NCBI GenBank assembly: GCA_947038565.1
Contig: CAMQWP010000012.1
Span: 1-56,024 of the forward strand
From: an uncultured Clostridia bacterium
GTDB taxonomy: Bacteria > Bacillota > Clostridia > Christensenellales > UBA3700
Reading direction: 5' to 3'
Length of the DNA: 56,024 bases
Numbering within the stretch: the stretch's first letter is position 1; each line of letters starts with the position of its first letter. The translations under genes were made by a program, and so were the position numbers. This document shows positions 35,877 through 45,792 of the stretch, piece after piece. The notes below the pieces were generated by a model. The model was not told the DNA's origin. It worked only from the letters and a program-made list of their open reading frames with translations, and did not search any database.

Positions 35877-36361
35877 ATCGTACCATCACTTTCTTCTTTA
35901 TATTTTATACCATCATTTATTATCTTTGCTAGAAAATACATAGCTACACAAATTGCAATACAAATTACTGACAGCATTAAATATAGTATAGCAAAAACAT
36001 TCCATCCAAGACATACAAAAACAATATTACCAATGAAAAACAAACCATTATCTATCAATAAAATTTTTGATATTTTCATAAAATCATTAGAAAATATTAT
36101 TTCAAAAATAGTATCTTGAGTCCTGAATTTATTAACTATTTTCCAACACTTAGCCAATATATAAAAACATGGAATTGATGTAACCCAATAAAAAGATAGC
36201 TGACACCAAAACATAGTTGTATTTACTGTACCATGTATTATTGAGCCAACGGATGTTAAAGATATGCTATACGGATACCATAGTACACATATTGACAACC
36301 CACACACTCCAATTAATATAATAGATAATTTTAATAAAATAGATAATTTAGCGTTATTCAT
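35873..36361 (-). CDS. DUF2975-family membrane protein
   Basis: 162 residues, four transmembrane helices and an FEIIFSNDFMKISKI loop typical of DUF2975. Role unknown; with its small XRE partner it is thought to form a membrane-linked regulatory pair. The ATG at 36361 is chosen over the in-frame GTG six bases earlier because AGAGG is at a proper distance. Confidence 0.86.
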   Translation of the reverse strand: MNNAKLSILLKLSIILIGVCGLSICVLWYPYSISLTSVGSIIHGTVNTTMFWCQLSFYWVTSIPCFYILAKCWKIVNKFRTQDTIFEIIFSNDFMKISKILLIDNGLFFIGNIVFVCLGWNVFAILYLMLSVICIAICVAMYFLAKIINDGIKYKEESDGTI

Positions 36362-36378
36362 ATACACCTCTTATCAAT

Positions 36379-36407
36379 ATACTATCATATAATTTATTGT
36401 ATGTCAA
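36379..36407 (-). promoter_or_regulatory. promoter of the DUF2975/XRE unit
   Basis: Minus strand TTGACA, 17 bases, TAGTAT, with only about ten bases between the transcription start and the ribosome site. Confidence 0.72.
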
Positions 36408-36494
36408 CAATTATTTATCAAGTTACGATAAATACATTCATAAAATCTGATCTTATGCTTTCTTTTACCACATTTTAAATATGATTATAATCAA

Positions 36495-36600
36495 ATTTCA
36501 GCACATAATAAAAGCACCAAAATATTATATTTCAGCACCTTATCAGTAGTTTTTTCGATTCTTTGCATAGTAGGCTAATACCATGTTTTGATCACCTATA
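36495..36600 (-). repeat. dispersed terminator element, copy after the MoxR operon
   Basis: On the minus strand AAGGTGCTGAAATAT pairs through several U-G with ATATTTTGGTGCTTTT, followed by T. The plus-strand flank GATTCTTTGCATAGTAGGCT recurs near 52850-52880. It follows the last BspA gene of the MoxR operon. Confidence 0.6.
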
Positions 36601-36617
36601 TATTACGCGTGAGTTTA

Positions 36618-36627
36618 CCCCCCCCCC
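36618..36627. repeat. C10 homopolymer
   Basis: Ten consecutive C in otherwise AT-rich intergenic DNA, about 210 bases upstream of the DUF2975 promoter and outside any gene. The region 36628-36905 shows no gene. Confidence 0.6.
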
Positions 36628-36905
36628 ATCAATACTATTATTCAATTAGAATTACTATATAAAATATATTTGGATTTATATGGATATTTCAAATAACTAT
36701 TTGAGTAGTATTTAATTATCAAAAGCAATCAGTTATAAATAATAGTATTATAATTACTATACTTTATATTATCAATACACTTATTAACATATCTTTCATC
36801 GTCAAATTTATTAGCTAACTAACATAGCGTCCAATTCCTATTGATCTCACCCCAAAGAATAACCGGTTTTATAATAATTTATAAATACTATCTACTTAAC
36901 TTTTA

Positions 36906-39320
36906 TCACTTTATTATAACTTTTATGTTAGAAGCATTCCATAGCGGTGACCATTTATCCATATGAATATTGTTATTAACAGTAATAGTAAGCTCATAAA
37001 GCTCTGTAAAGGCGTAACTTCCCAAATGCTCTAAACTACTGCCTATTGTCACGCTCTTCAAGTTTTTCGATCCTACAAATACAAAATCACCTATAATTTT
37101 AAGCGATTGAGGCATTCTCATATTCACTAACTCCGTGCAATTAGCAAAGGCATAGCGACCTATTCTAACAAGGCTATCATTAAATATAAAGTCTGCTAGT
37201 ACATGACAATTATAGAAGGTAAAATCTCCTATGTACTGAACGCCTTCTCCAAGTTCTAGTGTTTTAAGCATATAATTACCATAGAATGCTTTATCTCCTA
37301 TATAAGTAACACTATTAGGGACATTTACGCTACTAAGTATTTCGGCGCTATAGAAAGCTGCCGTGCCTATCACTTGAAGTCCTTCGTTCAATGTTATGCT
37401 TTTGAGTAAAATATTGCCATAAAAAGCACTTTCTCCTATCGACTCTACACTGCTTGGCAATGTAACCTCAATAAGCCCCGATGAATAAAATGCTTTATTG
37501 CCTATTTTTCTTAAAGATTCTGGTAGTATAATTGAAGTTAGTGCACTAGTGTTTTTAAAGGTCGAAGATAGTATTGTCGTAATATTACTTGACAAATTAA
37601 GTTCATTTAAACTTATGCAATTAAAGAAAGCATATTCACCTAAATATGTTACTGAATCGCTCATTTGCACTTTTAGAAGGCTTTTGCACTCAGCAAAAGC
37701 ACTATCACCAATATAGTTAATGCCATTGCCTATAACTACACTTTCAAGGCTATTCATGAATGCGAAAGCATAATCGGCAATTCCGTTTGCATTTTCATCA
37801 ATTACGATTGAAGTAGCACTCTTATTTTTTGCACCGATAATCCAATTATCAATTATTACAACATCTCTTGCACTTGTCCAACCTAGAGTGTTTACAAATG
37901 CATATGCTCCTATGCTCTTAATAGAGTCTCCAAGCTGAATGTTGCCTAGTGAAATACAGCCATTGAATGCATAATCACCTATCACTTCAACACTATTAGG
38001 AATAGTTATAGAAGCTAGATTTATGCACTCAACAAAATTATTAGTACCGATATATTTTAGCGAGTTAGGCAATGTCACTCTATCAACAACTTTGTTTTCT
38101 TGCACTGCAAAGTCAGCGATACCTACTACGCCCTCTTTGATATCCAATATGCCATATGTGTTGTTTTTAACCCCTACAAGCCAATCACCGACATATGCAG
38201 AATCACCGACACTATTAAAGAAAATTTTTGAATTTGCAAAGGCAGCCTCACCAATGCTTGTAATTGTACTAGATAAATCCACAGTTACAAGTGCTTTATT
38301 GTCAAAAAATACTTGTGAGCCTATACTCTGCACTCCTTCTTGCATAATCACTGCCTCAAGGTTGACATTTCCACTAAATGCACTATCGCCAATACTAACA
38401 ACGCTAGAAGGAAAGTTTACTTGTTTCAACACAAGCATGCTTTGAAAAGCTGAATTACCTATAATCTCAATATTATCACCTAGTTTTAATTGTGTAACCG
38501 CAATTGCACCTGAAAAAGCAAAATCCTCTATTACAAGTACGCTATCGGGGATAACTACGCTTTTTAATGATGTGCAGTTAGCAAAAGCACTTGAACTAAT
38601 AACCTCTATATTATTAGATAATTTCAATTCCGTTAATGATGTGTTGTATGAAAACGCATTTCTTCCGATAGCTACAACGCCATCATACAAAATCACACTA
38701 GCAAGGTTACCACACCTTTGAAACGCATAGTCACCTATGTATTCAAGGCTACTATTGAACTTAACACTTGTCAAATTCTCACTGTTACTAAATGCGTACT
38801 TTTCAATATGCGTGATATTGTCACCAAGTGTGACACTAGTAATATCTTCATTGTCTTTGAAAGCCCCTTCGCCTATAGTAGTGATTGGTATTTCTTTAAA
38901 GCTGTTAGGAATAATTACATTGGTCATATCACTATCAATCCCCGTTACTTTGTATTCAGTATTTCCAGCAATCAATTCCAAACGCAAGTTACTTCGTGCC
39001 TCGCTATAATAATTAATTTCCTCCGACCACAATGAATCCTTATATCCATTCACCTCCACAGCTTTTATGATTATAGTGTATTCACCTTCATCTAAATTTC
39101 CTAGCATAAATTGTGCATCATCTACTATATGCTCTTGGTCATTTGCTTTTACTATATAATTATCAGCATTAGCAATTTCGCTCCAAAACAATATCTTATG
39201 ATCTTGATTTATTGTAAGACTTATGGGCGTAGCAAGCTGACCTTGTACACAAGCGACCAGTACGCACGTAAAAACAGTAATTAAAGCAACTAAGGCTAAT
39301 ATTTTGCTTTTATATTTCAT
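36906..39320 (-). CDS. BspA-like LRR lipoprotein
   Basis: 804 residues from the ATG at 39320, which lies nine bases after AAGGAGG; the earlier in-frame ATG directly abuts that site. Lipobox LVAC (Cys near 24). A fibronectin-III-like domain (about 30-110) precedes some 25 LRR_5 repeats of about 23 residues (IGDYAFQRCGNLASVILYDG and similar) to near 790. It is held on the outer membrane face, probably binding host or community partners. The start overlaps the upstream VWA gene by 11 bases, so it belongs to the MoxR operon as its last gene. Confidence 0.92.
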   Translation of the reverse strand: MKYKSKILALVALITVFTCVLVACVQGQLATPISLTINQDHKILFWSEIANADNYIVKANDQEHIVDDAQFMLGNLDEGEYTIIIKAVEVNGYKDSLWSEEINYYSEARSNLRLELIAGNTEYKVTGIDSDMTNVIIPNSFKEIPITTIGEGAFKDNEDITSVTLGDNITHIEKYAFSNSENLTSVKFNSSLEYIGDYAFQRCGNLASVILYDGVVAIGRNAFSYNTSLTELKLSNNIEVISSSAFANCTSLKSVVIPDSVLVIEDFAFSGAIAVTQLKLGDNIEIIGNSAFQSMLVLKQVNFPSSVVSIGDSAFSGNVNLEAVIMQEGVQSIGSQVFFDNKALVTVDLSSTITSIGEAAFANSKIFFNSVGDSAYVGDWLVGVKNNTYGILDIKEGVVGIADFAVQENKVVDRVTLPNSLKYIGTNNFVECINLASITIPNSVEVIGDYAFNGCISLGNIQLGDSIKSIGAYAFVNTLGWTSARDVVIIDNWIIGAKNKSATSIVIDENANGIADYAFAFMNSLESVVIGNGINYIGDSAFAECKSLLKVQMSDSVTYLGEYAFFNCISLNELNLSSNITTILSSTFKNTSALTSIILPESLRKIGNKAFYSSGLIEVTLPSSVESIGESAFYGNILLKSITLNEGLQVIGTAAFYSAEILSSVNVPNSVTYIGDKAFYGNYMLKTLELGEGVQYIGDFTFYNCHVLADFIFNDSLVRIGRYAFANCTELVNMRMPQSLKIIGDFVFVGSKNLKSVTIGSSLEHLGSYAFTELYELTITVNNNIHMDKWSPLWNASNIKVIIK

Positions 39321-42000
39321 TATATCCATCCTCCTTACCTTCGTCTTTTTGCTTACGCTCTCTTGCCTCTTTTAAAAGCTTATTTGGCATTTTTAATTTA
39401 AATTTTCTTGCAGCCACATCAAATAACAGCAACAATACTATCATAACCGCAAAAATTATTCTTGGGCAAAAACTCTTGTTATAGTGCGTGTTAAAGCCAT
39501 CAAATACTTGACTTGCTGATGTAATAATAATACCCTTGCCAGCACCTGCTATGTCGCTAACAAAGTTTGCCGTGTCACTATCATTTAAGAATGTATTATA
39601 TTCCTGCGAATATGAAACTGCATGATAGACTTTATGAGAATGCACAACCATTCCGTTAGCGTCAACCTTATTCACTACCATTACATATATCCCTGGTTGC
39701 GTAATACTAAACACCATTCTCTCATATCCACTCTTGCTATCGACTGTAATGCTATGGATAATATTGTCCTTATCAAGGCTAGTGTTAGTAAGTATAAACT
39801 CAAGCTTTTCACCCTCGCTTATAACAGTCGAAGCAGTTGCTGTTATTGTAAAGTTTTCAATTTTAAGATCAATTTCTATTAATGGCTTACGCAAATTTTC
39901 CTTAGGAAACAATGAATTAACCACTGTAGAAATAATGTCTTTTCCAACCTTGCTATTGATAAAACTTCTTGACCAATCCCCTGATAAATCTGTCATAAAG
40001 CTACCAACTTTTCCCTTGCCAAAGCTCCAATCTGCATAGATAGGCTGACCAAAATCACCGATTATAAGTGCTCTTGCATCATCTTTTAACCTTACACCAT
40101 GAAAGCCGTCTAGTGTGGGCATATCGCTCTCAGTTATACCGTCAAACATACTGGAATACTCTCCAAACGCCGGGAAATATGTCCCAAGCTCAAAGTCACG
40201 TATCTCTGATTGAGTTAACTCCGTCACTAAGTGCTGTGTTAATTCGTCACCGTCGTCAGCAAGATAGTACTCTCCACCACCCGCATTAGCTATTGTATCC
40301 CCCGCTATCACGCGGTGATTGAATCCTATAACTGAGGTGGTTATATTGTCAAAATAATTATTTTCAACAGCTGTTAAGTACGTACTACTATCGCTTGCAT
40401 CTCCGTCCGTAATAATTATAGTGTGCTTTCTATTGACATGAGTGACGGTATCCATTACAGTGCCCGTATACTCAAGCGCACCCGTAAGCACTGTTCCTCC
40501 GTTTAACGGTATAATATTGTCAATTGCTTGCTTGATTTTTTCTTTTTCAACGACAGGAGTAAGTCCAATAACTAGCTCAAATCTAGTAGCAAACTGCACT
40601 ACTCCCAAGTAATCGCGGTCATCTAATGCATCTACAGCGTCCTTTGCACTTTGCTTTGCAAGCTCATGCAATGTCTTGCCTCCGATTGATGTCGCCCCCA
40701 TACTACCAGACGTGTCTATTACCAACATAACTGCAATAGGAGGCGTATAATCCTCTGCAAGCACTGGCAAAAGATTCTCATAATCAGAACCAGACATATC
40801 CTCGCGATCATATACGTTAGGGACTTTCTTGCCATTCACCATCTTCATGCCACCCACTACCAATAGTCCGCCGCCATACTCAGATACGTATACGGTCAAA
40901 AGCTCCATAAAATAGATAGGCATGTCGGCATTGGATATGTTCATAAGTATTACTTGATCATACTGCCTTAACTTGTCTAAGGTATTAGGTGCTCTTGAAA
41001 TATTCCCTACAGTCACATCATTCTCGTGCAATATCTCATTAAGATCCTGCGACTCGTTGTCACGCTCCAAGATTAATATCTTATCAAATGTTTCTATATT
41101 AACATAGGAATAAAGTGCATTGTTGTTAAGCTCGTTATCATCATTGCATTGCACATCAAACATGAGCTCATGCAAGCCGCTATCAGCAAATGAATGTTCA
41201 AAATACACGCTAGATATCGAGTCAGATAATGATACTATTTGAGAGGACATAGGTACACCATTGTCATACATAGTCACCTGCGAATTGCTCTTGATTGAGC
41301 TTTTGATCATGAGCTCTATATTATTCTTTTTACCCACCTGTATTGCATTGTCTGGCAATATTACTTCTATAGGCATTACCTCACTGCCTATGCTTGTATT
41401 TGGAAAGTGCATAACGTCTATCTTGATGCCTTTAAAAGCTACTTTAGATATCTCGCTCATGACATCGCCATCAGTTTGCAAACCGTCAGTTATGAGTAAA
41501 ATCTTTCCTTTTTGTGGATCAGAGAATTTACCATGTGCAAAAGCTATTGACTCTGCTAAATTAGTACTATTAGTTTTTTTTAAGTCGCTAGCGATATAAG
41601 AATCATATGCCCCTTCAACATCATACGAAAGCATGTGAGTGTATATTTGTTCGCCGGCAAAGGTAATTATCCCTAGCTTAGCAATGTCACCTATATTATC
41701 AATAACCGACTTCACAAACTCGTTTTTTTTGTGATTGCTGCTATTACTGCTATAGGAATTATCTACAACCATTATAAGCTCGTTGTCATTATTCTTTACT
41801 TGGTAGTCAAAGGTCATTCCCGACATCAAGAATGTTGACAATAACACCACTACGCTTCCGATAGCAATTGATGCTATTCTATTCCTTGTATTGCGATACC
41901 TTTTCCCTGCTGAAAAATAAAAATATATAAGCACCCCAATGCCCGGAACAATAAGCAACAGCAAAAATGGATATGCAAAATTTATCATGAAATTATACAT
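39310..42000 (-). CDS. membrane protein with two VWA domains
   Basis: 896 residues from the ATG at 42000 (GAGGTAATA upstream). Two N-terminal helices, a first VWA with MIDAS motif DNSYS near 80, a middle region resembling a class-I glutamine amidotransferase fold (GGLLVVGGMKM), a second VWA with DTSGSMG near 430, a beta domain and a C-terminal helix followed by a charged cytoplasmic tail. VWA proteins of MoxR operons are thought to be partners or substrates of the ATPase. Position: after BatA-like, before the second BspA lipoprotein. Confidence 0.88.
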   Translation of the reverse strand: MYNFMINFAYPFLLLLIVPGIGVLIYFYFSAGKRYRNTRNRIASIAIGSVVVLLSTFLMSGMTFDYQVKNNDNELIMVVDNSYSSNSSNHKKNEFVKSVIDNIGDIAKLGIITFAGEQIYTHMLSYDVEGAYDSYIASDLKKTNSTNLAESIAFAHGKFSDPQKGKILLITDGLQTDGDVMSEISKVAFKGIKIDVMHFPNTSIGSEVMPIEVILPDNAIQVGKKNNIELMIKSSIKSNSQVTMYDNGVPMSSQIVSLSDSISSVYFEHSFADSGLHELMFDVQCNDDNELNNNALYSYVNIETFDKILILERDNESQDLNEILHENDVTVGNISRAPNTLDKLRQYDQVILMNISNADMPIYFMELLTVYVSEYGGGLLVVGGMKMVNGKKVPNVYDREDMSGSDYENLLPVLAEDYTPPIAVMLVIDTSGSMGATSIGGKTLHELAKQSAKDAVDALDDRDYLGVVQFATRFELVIGLTPVVEKEKIKQAIDNIIPLNGGTVLTGALEYTGTVMDTVTHVNRKHTIIITDGDASDSSTYLTAVENNYFDNITTSVIGFNHRVIAGDTIANAGGGEYYLADDGDELTQHLVTELTQSEIRDFELGTYFPAFGEYSSMFDGITESDMPTLDGFHGVRLKDDARALIIGDFGQPIYADWSFGKGKVGSFMTDLSGDWSRSFINSKVGKDIISTVVNSLFPKENLRKPLIEIDLKIENFTITATASTVISEGEKLEFILTNTSLDKDNIIHSITVDSKSGYERMVFSITQPGIYVMVVNKVDANGMVVHSHKVYHAVSYSQEYNTFLNDSDTANFVSDIAGAGKGIIITSASQVFDGFNTHYNKSFCPRIIFAVMIVLLLLFDVAARKFKLKMPNKLLKEARERKQKDEGKEDGYNEI

Positions 42001-42010
42001 TATTACCTCG

Positions 42011-43885
42011 TTATATTTTTTCAGATGCGTATAGCAATCTTTCAATAAGCACCGCAACATACAATGCTATACTAATGTAAAGCAAGATATCCGTTGCAGT
42101 ACTCTCTCTGTCCTTTAGCTTAAATGCTCCCGGAATACTGTCAGATGTCTTACTTATGTTACTCTCACTCTCGGCAACTCTTATAAAAAACTGCATTTTT
42201 TGCACTTTCCCATTAATTAGCACTTGGCTCACAGAGTGGCTGCCTACTCCACTGAAGATATGCTGGAAGTTGCTTTCGCTTGAGTAAATAATGCTACCGT
42301 CACTATTAGTAATCTTTACATCACTTCCTCGTGCATTTACGCTTACGCTCCCCCCAACCTCAAATATATTATCCGTAATTAACTGGGGGAAAAAGTAGTC
42401 AAATGTATTACTCATCATAATCGGAAAATCAAGTAGCAGTGGTAGGTTAGACTTATTAAGATCAAATGATAAAACACCTAGTTTTAGAGTAGGAGTGCTT
42501 TTTACAACAAAAACATCGTTGTCGCCAGTATATATCAATTTGTCATAGCTATCATCACTCTCAATAGGTCTATATTCTGCAGCTTGCATGTTGCTAGCGT
42601 TTATTTGGTTTAGTATAGGGTGGTTGCCATTATTGCTAAACTCAAAATTACCATACTTTGAGATACCTAACTTGACTCCTAGTCCGTCAGGTATCCTATC
42701 AGGATTAATAAGCAACACTGCACCGTCATCAGCGATTTTAGTCGGCACTGAATGTTCATATATATATAAGTCGAAGCTTTGCCCCGCAATACCCTCCCCA
42801 TCCAATGGTTGGGTAATATTTATATCAAACACGCCCTTGTAAGTGTCTTTGATTATGTGCAACACAGTACTCATAAAAACATTAGGCCTAGGGCTCATGT
42901 ATAGGATATCTATCTTCTCTAACTCGCCATTGTGCAGCTCGATAATATTATCATAACTATAGCTATCGTTTGATCCGTCAGCCATTGTGATTGTAAGTGT
43001 TGCTTTTCTATAAGAATATACTCCTGTGTTTTTGAATAATATTACTTCCTGCTCTCCACTTTCAAGATTTAAATTTTTACTATCATCATAGTCAGTGTCA
43101 GTGCCGTTGATATTCTCTACTTTTAGCGTTGCTGCTACTGCCTTTGTATTATTATACATTGCAATATTCGCTTGGAATTGATAATAGTTTTCATATAACG
43201 CCGAATTAAAGTCCAATATACCCACATTCCATTCATCTTCGAGACTCATATTTACTACTTGCACATCGCCACTATTTGCATACTCGCTTGATGTATATAA
43301 TGTGACTGTGGAGTGTGAGTTTTCAGCATTTAAATCGTATGCCAATTTCATTGACTCTTCTATGTCAGAAACTCCTAATGCCGGCTGCTTTGTACTAGCT
43401 TCATCTAAACCTTTCAGCTTGCTAGATACATCTATGTAACTATTATTTTTCTCGATTAGAATAGTCGGCTCAGCACTTGCAACAATTAATGTTATTATTG
43501 AGCCATCATTTATTGTCTTTTCAGCTCGAGCTGCAATTTGCGAAATAGCTCTACTGTATCTAGTTACGCCACCTTGCTCTGCTTGCATACTAGCTGAGCT
43601 ATCTAATATTATTATACTCTCACCGACATCACTACTAGCCGCGTAAACTATTGGCATTGTTATGACAAGTGTAGACATCGTAAGTATCAGCACTTGACAC
43701 AATATAATGAATATATTGCGAAGTCTTGAAATTGATATATCTTTTTTGTGGTACTGCATACTCTGTTTCCAAAGGTATGTAGATGACACATTTTTTTTAT
43801 TGTAAACAGGCTTTATTATATATAAAATCAGCAAAATTATCAAGCTTGCTAGCGTAAATAATCCGTATATATTTGTCAATTTCAT
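42011..43885 (-). CDS. BatA-like membrane protein with VWA domain
   Basis: 624 residues from the ATG at 43885, overlapping the DUF58 stop by four bases; 31 further in-frame codons upstream lie within that gene. N-terminal BatA-type helix pair (about 5-25 and 55-80), VWA with MIDAS DSSAS, long beta-rich extracytoplasmic region, and a C-terminal helix ending LLYASEKI. Works at the membrane with MoxR and DUF58. Confidence 0.88.
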   Translation of the reverse strand: MKLTNIYGLFTLASLIILLILYIIKPVYNKKNVSSTYLWKQSMQYHKKDISISRLRNIFIILCQVLILTMSTLVITMPIVYAASSDVGESIIILDSSASMQAEQGGVTRYSRAISQIAARAEKTINDGSIITLIVASAEPTILIEKNNSYIDVSSKLKGLDEASTKQPALGVSDIEESMKLAYDLNAENSHSTVTLYTSSEYANSGDVQVVNMSLEDEWNVGILDFNSALYENYYQFQANIAMYNNTKAVAATLKVENINGTDTDYDDSKNLNLESGEQEVILFKNTGVYSYRKATLTITMADGSNDSYSYDNIIELHNGELEKIDILYMSPRPNVFMSTVLHIIKDTYKGVFDINITQPLDGEGIAGQSFDLYIYEHSVPTKIADDGAVLLINPDRIPDGLGVKLGISKYGNFEFSNNGNHPILNQINASNMQAAEYRPIESDDSYDKLIYTGDNDVFVVKSTPTLKLGVLSFDLNKSNLPLLLDFPIMMSNTFDYFFPQLITDNIFEVGGSVSVNARGSDVKITNSDGSIIYSSESNFQHIFSGVGSHSVSQVLINGKVQKMQFFIRVAESESNISKTSDSIPGAFKLKDRESTATDILLYISIALYVAVLIERLLYASEKI

Positions 43886-44781
43886 AGTATACCCGCTTTC
43901 ATATATTCGGAAAATATAGCCTTTTCTATAGGAGTGTTTGTCGTGATAGTTACAAAACCTGCCCCTCTTGACACACAAAACGACTTGATATCATCTATCA
44001 TTGCGCAGTACGCCTTTTCATAAGACTTGTGGTTTCTACTAGATATCTTTAGTTTGAAATTCTTGTCATCAAATAACCCCAAAGACTCCGAATCAATAAG
44101 ATTAGTCTTGCCAAAATAAGAGGGTGTAACTTCAGCCTCTGAGAGCACTTGAATAATCAGAACTTGTCCACCACTATAGATAAGATAGTCTACAGCTTTT
44201 TTCCAATCGTTATATGTCATGAAGTCGGATATAATAATACATAGACCGTTTTTAGCAGAATCCATGCTTGAGTTTTTAGTAATAGCTTCACTTATGTGAG
44301 CATCACCCTCAAAAATAACACTGTCAAGATCGGATATACCTCTAAAAAAAGCATTTTTGCTTATTATTACTCCATGAGTATTGGTTGTTGCATTTTCCTT
44401 TATAAGATTTATTGATAGCTTGTCAAGATTGTTTACAGCTAAAAAGCCTAGACTAGCAGCAAGCGCAAGTGCATAATCGCCTTTATTGCAGTCGTCTGCA
44501 CCCATTGATGCCGAACAGTCAACAAAAACTTTAATATGCATTTGTCTCTCATCGTTAAATAGCTTAATGAAATATTTTTCAAATCTACTATATGCATTCC
44601 AATCTATACGCCTTATATCGTCACCAAGCTGATATTCTCTAAAATCTGCAAACTCAACATTTTGCCCATGCTTGTCAGTCAAATGTTTACCCCCAAAGTT
44701 GCCTATAAGACTTTTCTTTAAAGAAAGCTCTTGTGCCTCTAGGAGCGAAAAAAATTCACTGCTTAGATACTTATTTTTCAT
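43882..44781 (-). CDS. DUF58 protein (VWA-like MoxR partner)
   Basis: 299 residues. Family hallmark REYQLGDDIRRIDWNAYSR near 50-70 and MIDAS-like VFVDCSASMG near 88. DUF58 proteins are encoded beside MoxR ATPases throughout bacteria. The start overlaps the MoxR stop by one base (TAATG). Confidence 0.93.
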   Translation of the reverse strand: MKNKYLSSEFFSLLEAQELSLKKSLIGNFGGKHLTDKHGQNVEFADFREYQLGDDIRRIDWNAYSRFEKYFIKLFNDERQMHIKVFVDCSASMGADDCNKGDYALALAASLGFLAVNNLDKLSINLIKENATTNTHGVIISKNAFFRGISDLDSVIFEGDAHISEAITKNSSMDSAKNGLCIIISDFMTYNDWKKAVDYLIYSGGQVLIIQVLSEAEVTPSYFGKTNLIDSESLGLFDDKNFKLKISSRNHKSYEKAYCAMIDDIKSFCVSRGAGFVTITTNTPIEKAIFSEYMKAGIL

Positions 44782-45776
44782 TAATTTCCCCTTATTTTTT
44801 TCTCCACTTCAATAATAATTTTTCTAATTATATCATCAGTTGTTATTCTATCGGCTATTGCCTCAAAGTTCATCTTGATACGGTGTCTAAGTACTGGGTA
44901 TGCTAATTGATTAATGTCATCATATGACACATTGAATCTACCTGACATAAGTGCCTTAACTTTTGCCGCAGACACAATCGATTGCGCCGACCTTGGGCTT
45001 GCACCCACTCTTACATACTTCTTGCTTATCGAAGCTGCGCATTCACTGTCACTGTGAGTAGCAAGGCAAACATTGATAGCGTACTTTAACACATCATCAG
45101 CGATTGGTATCTCGCTTGCAGTTGCTCGCATTTGCAGTAGCTTTTCCTTGTCACAAACGCCAAGAGCCGACTCACTCATGCTCTTTTGTGTAAGCTTAAC
45201 TATTTCAAATAGCTCGTCAGCATTAGGATTTTCCACAAGAAGCTTGAACATAAATCTATCCATTTGTGCCTCAGGCAACGGATATGTACCGTCTTGCTCG
45301 ATAGGGTTCTGAGTAGCTAGCACAAAGAAAGGCTGACTAAGCTTTCTAGACAATCCTAGAACTGTAACAGTATGCTCTTGCATTGCCTCTAGCAACGCCG
45401 ACTGAGTCTTAGGTGTGGCTCTATTTATCTCATCCGCTAGCACTATATTGCTAAAAATAGGTCCTTTTTGGAACTCGAAGACCGAATTTCCTTTGCTGTC
45501 TTTTACAATCATACTCGTTCCTGTAACATCAGCTGGCATAAGGTCCGGAGTGAATTGAATCCTAGAAAATGGAAGAGTAAACACTCTACTAAGCGACCTA
45601 ACTAACCTTGTTTTGCCTACGCCCGGCACTCCCTCTAGCAGTACATTTCCACCAGCTATCATAGCTATTACTATATTCTCAACTACACTTTTTTGACCAA
45701 TTACATCCCTTGCAATCTCACCAAAAATTTTATTTGTTATCTCACCAAATTCATTTATCATTTGCTCATTTGTCAT
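44781..45776 (-). CDS. MoxR-family AAA+ ATPase
   Basis: 331 residues. Walker A GVPGVGKT near 50, Walker B VLADEINRATPKTQ near 112, sensor 1 ATQNP near 152, arginine-finger segment and the C-terminal lid with GASPRSAQS. MoxR proteins act as chaperone-like ATPases that mature or insert partner complexes, commonly with VWA proteins. GGAGA lies upstream of the ATG. Central gene of the operon. Confidence 0.95.
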   Translation of the reverse strand: MTNEQMINEFGEITNKIFGEIARDVIGQKSVVENIVIAMIAGGNVLLEGVPGVGKTRLVRSLSRVFTLPFSRIQFTPDLMPADVTGTSMIVKDSKGNSVFEFQKGPIFSNIVLADEINRATPKTQSALLEAMQEHTVTVLGLSRKLSQPFFVLATQNPIEQDGTYPLPEAQMDRFMFKLLVENPNADELFEIVKLTQKSMSESALGVCDKEKLLQMRATASEIPIADDVLKYAINVCLATHSDSECAASISKKYVRVGASPRSAQSIVSAAKVKALMSGRFNVSYDDINQLAYPVLRHRIKMNFEAIADRITTDDIIRKIIIEVEKKIRGN

Positions 45777-45792
45777 ATTAATTCTCCGTTAT

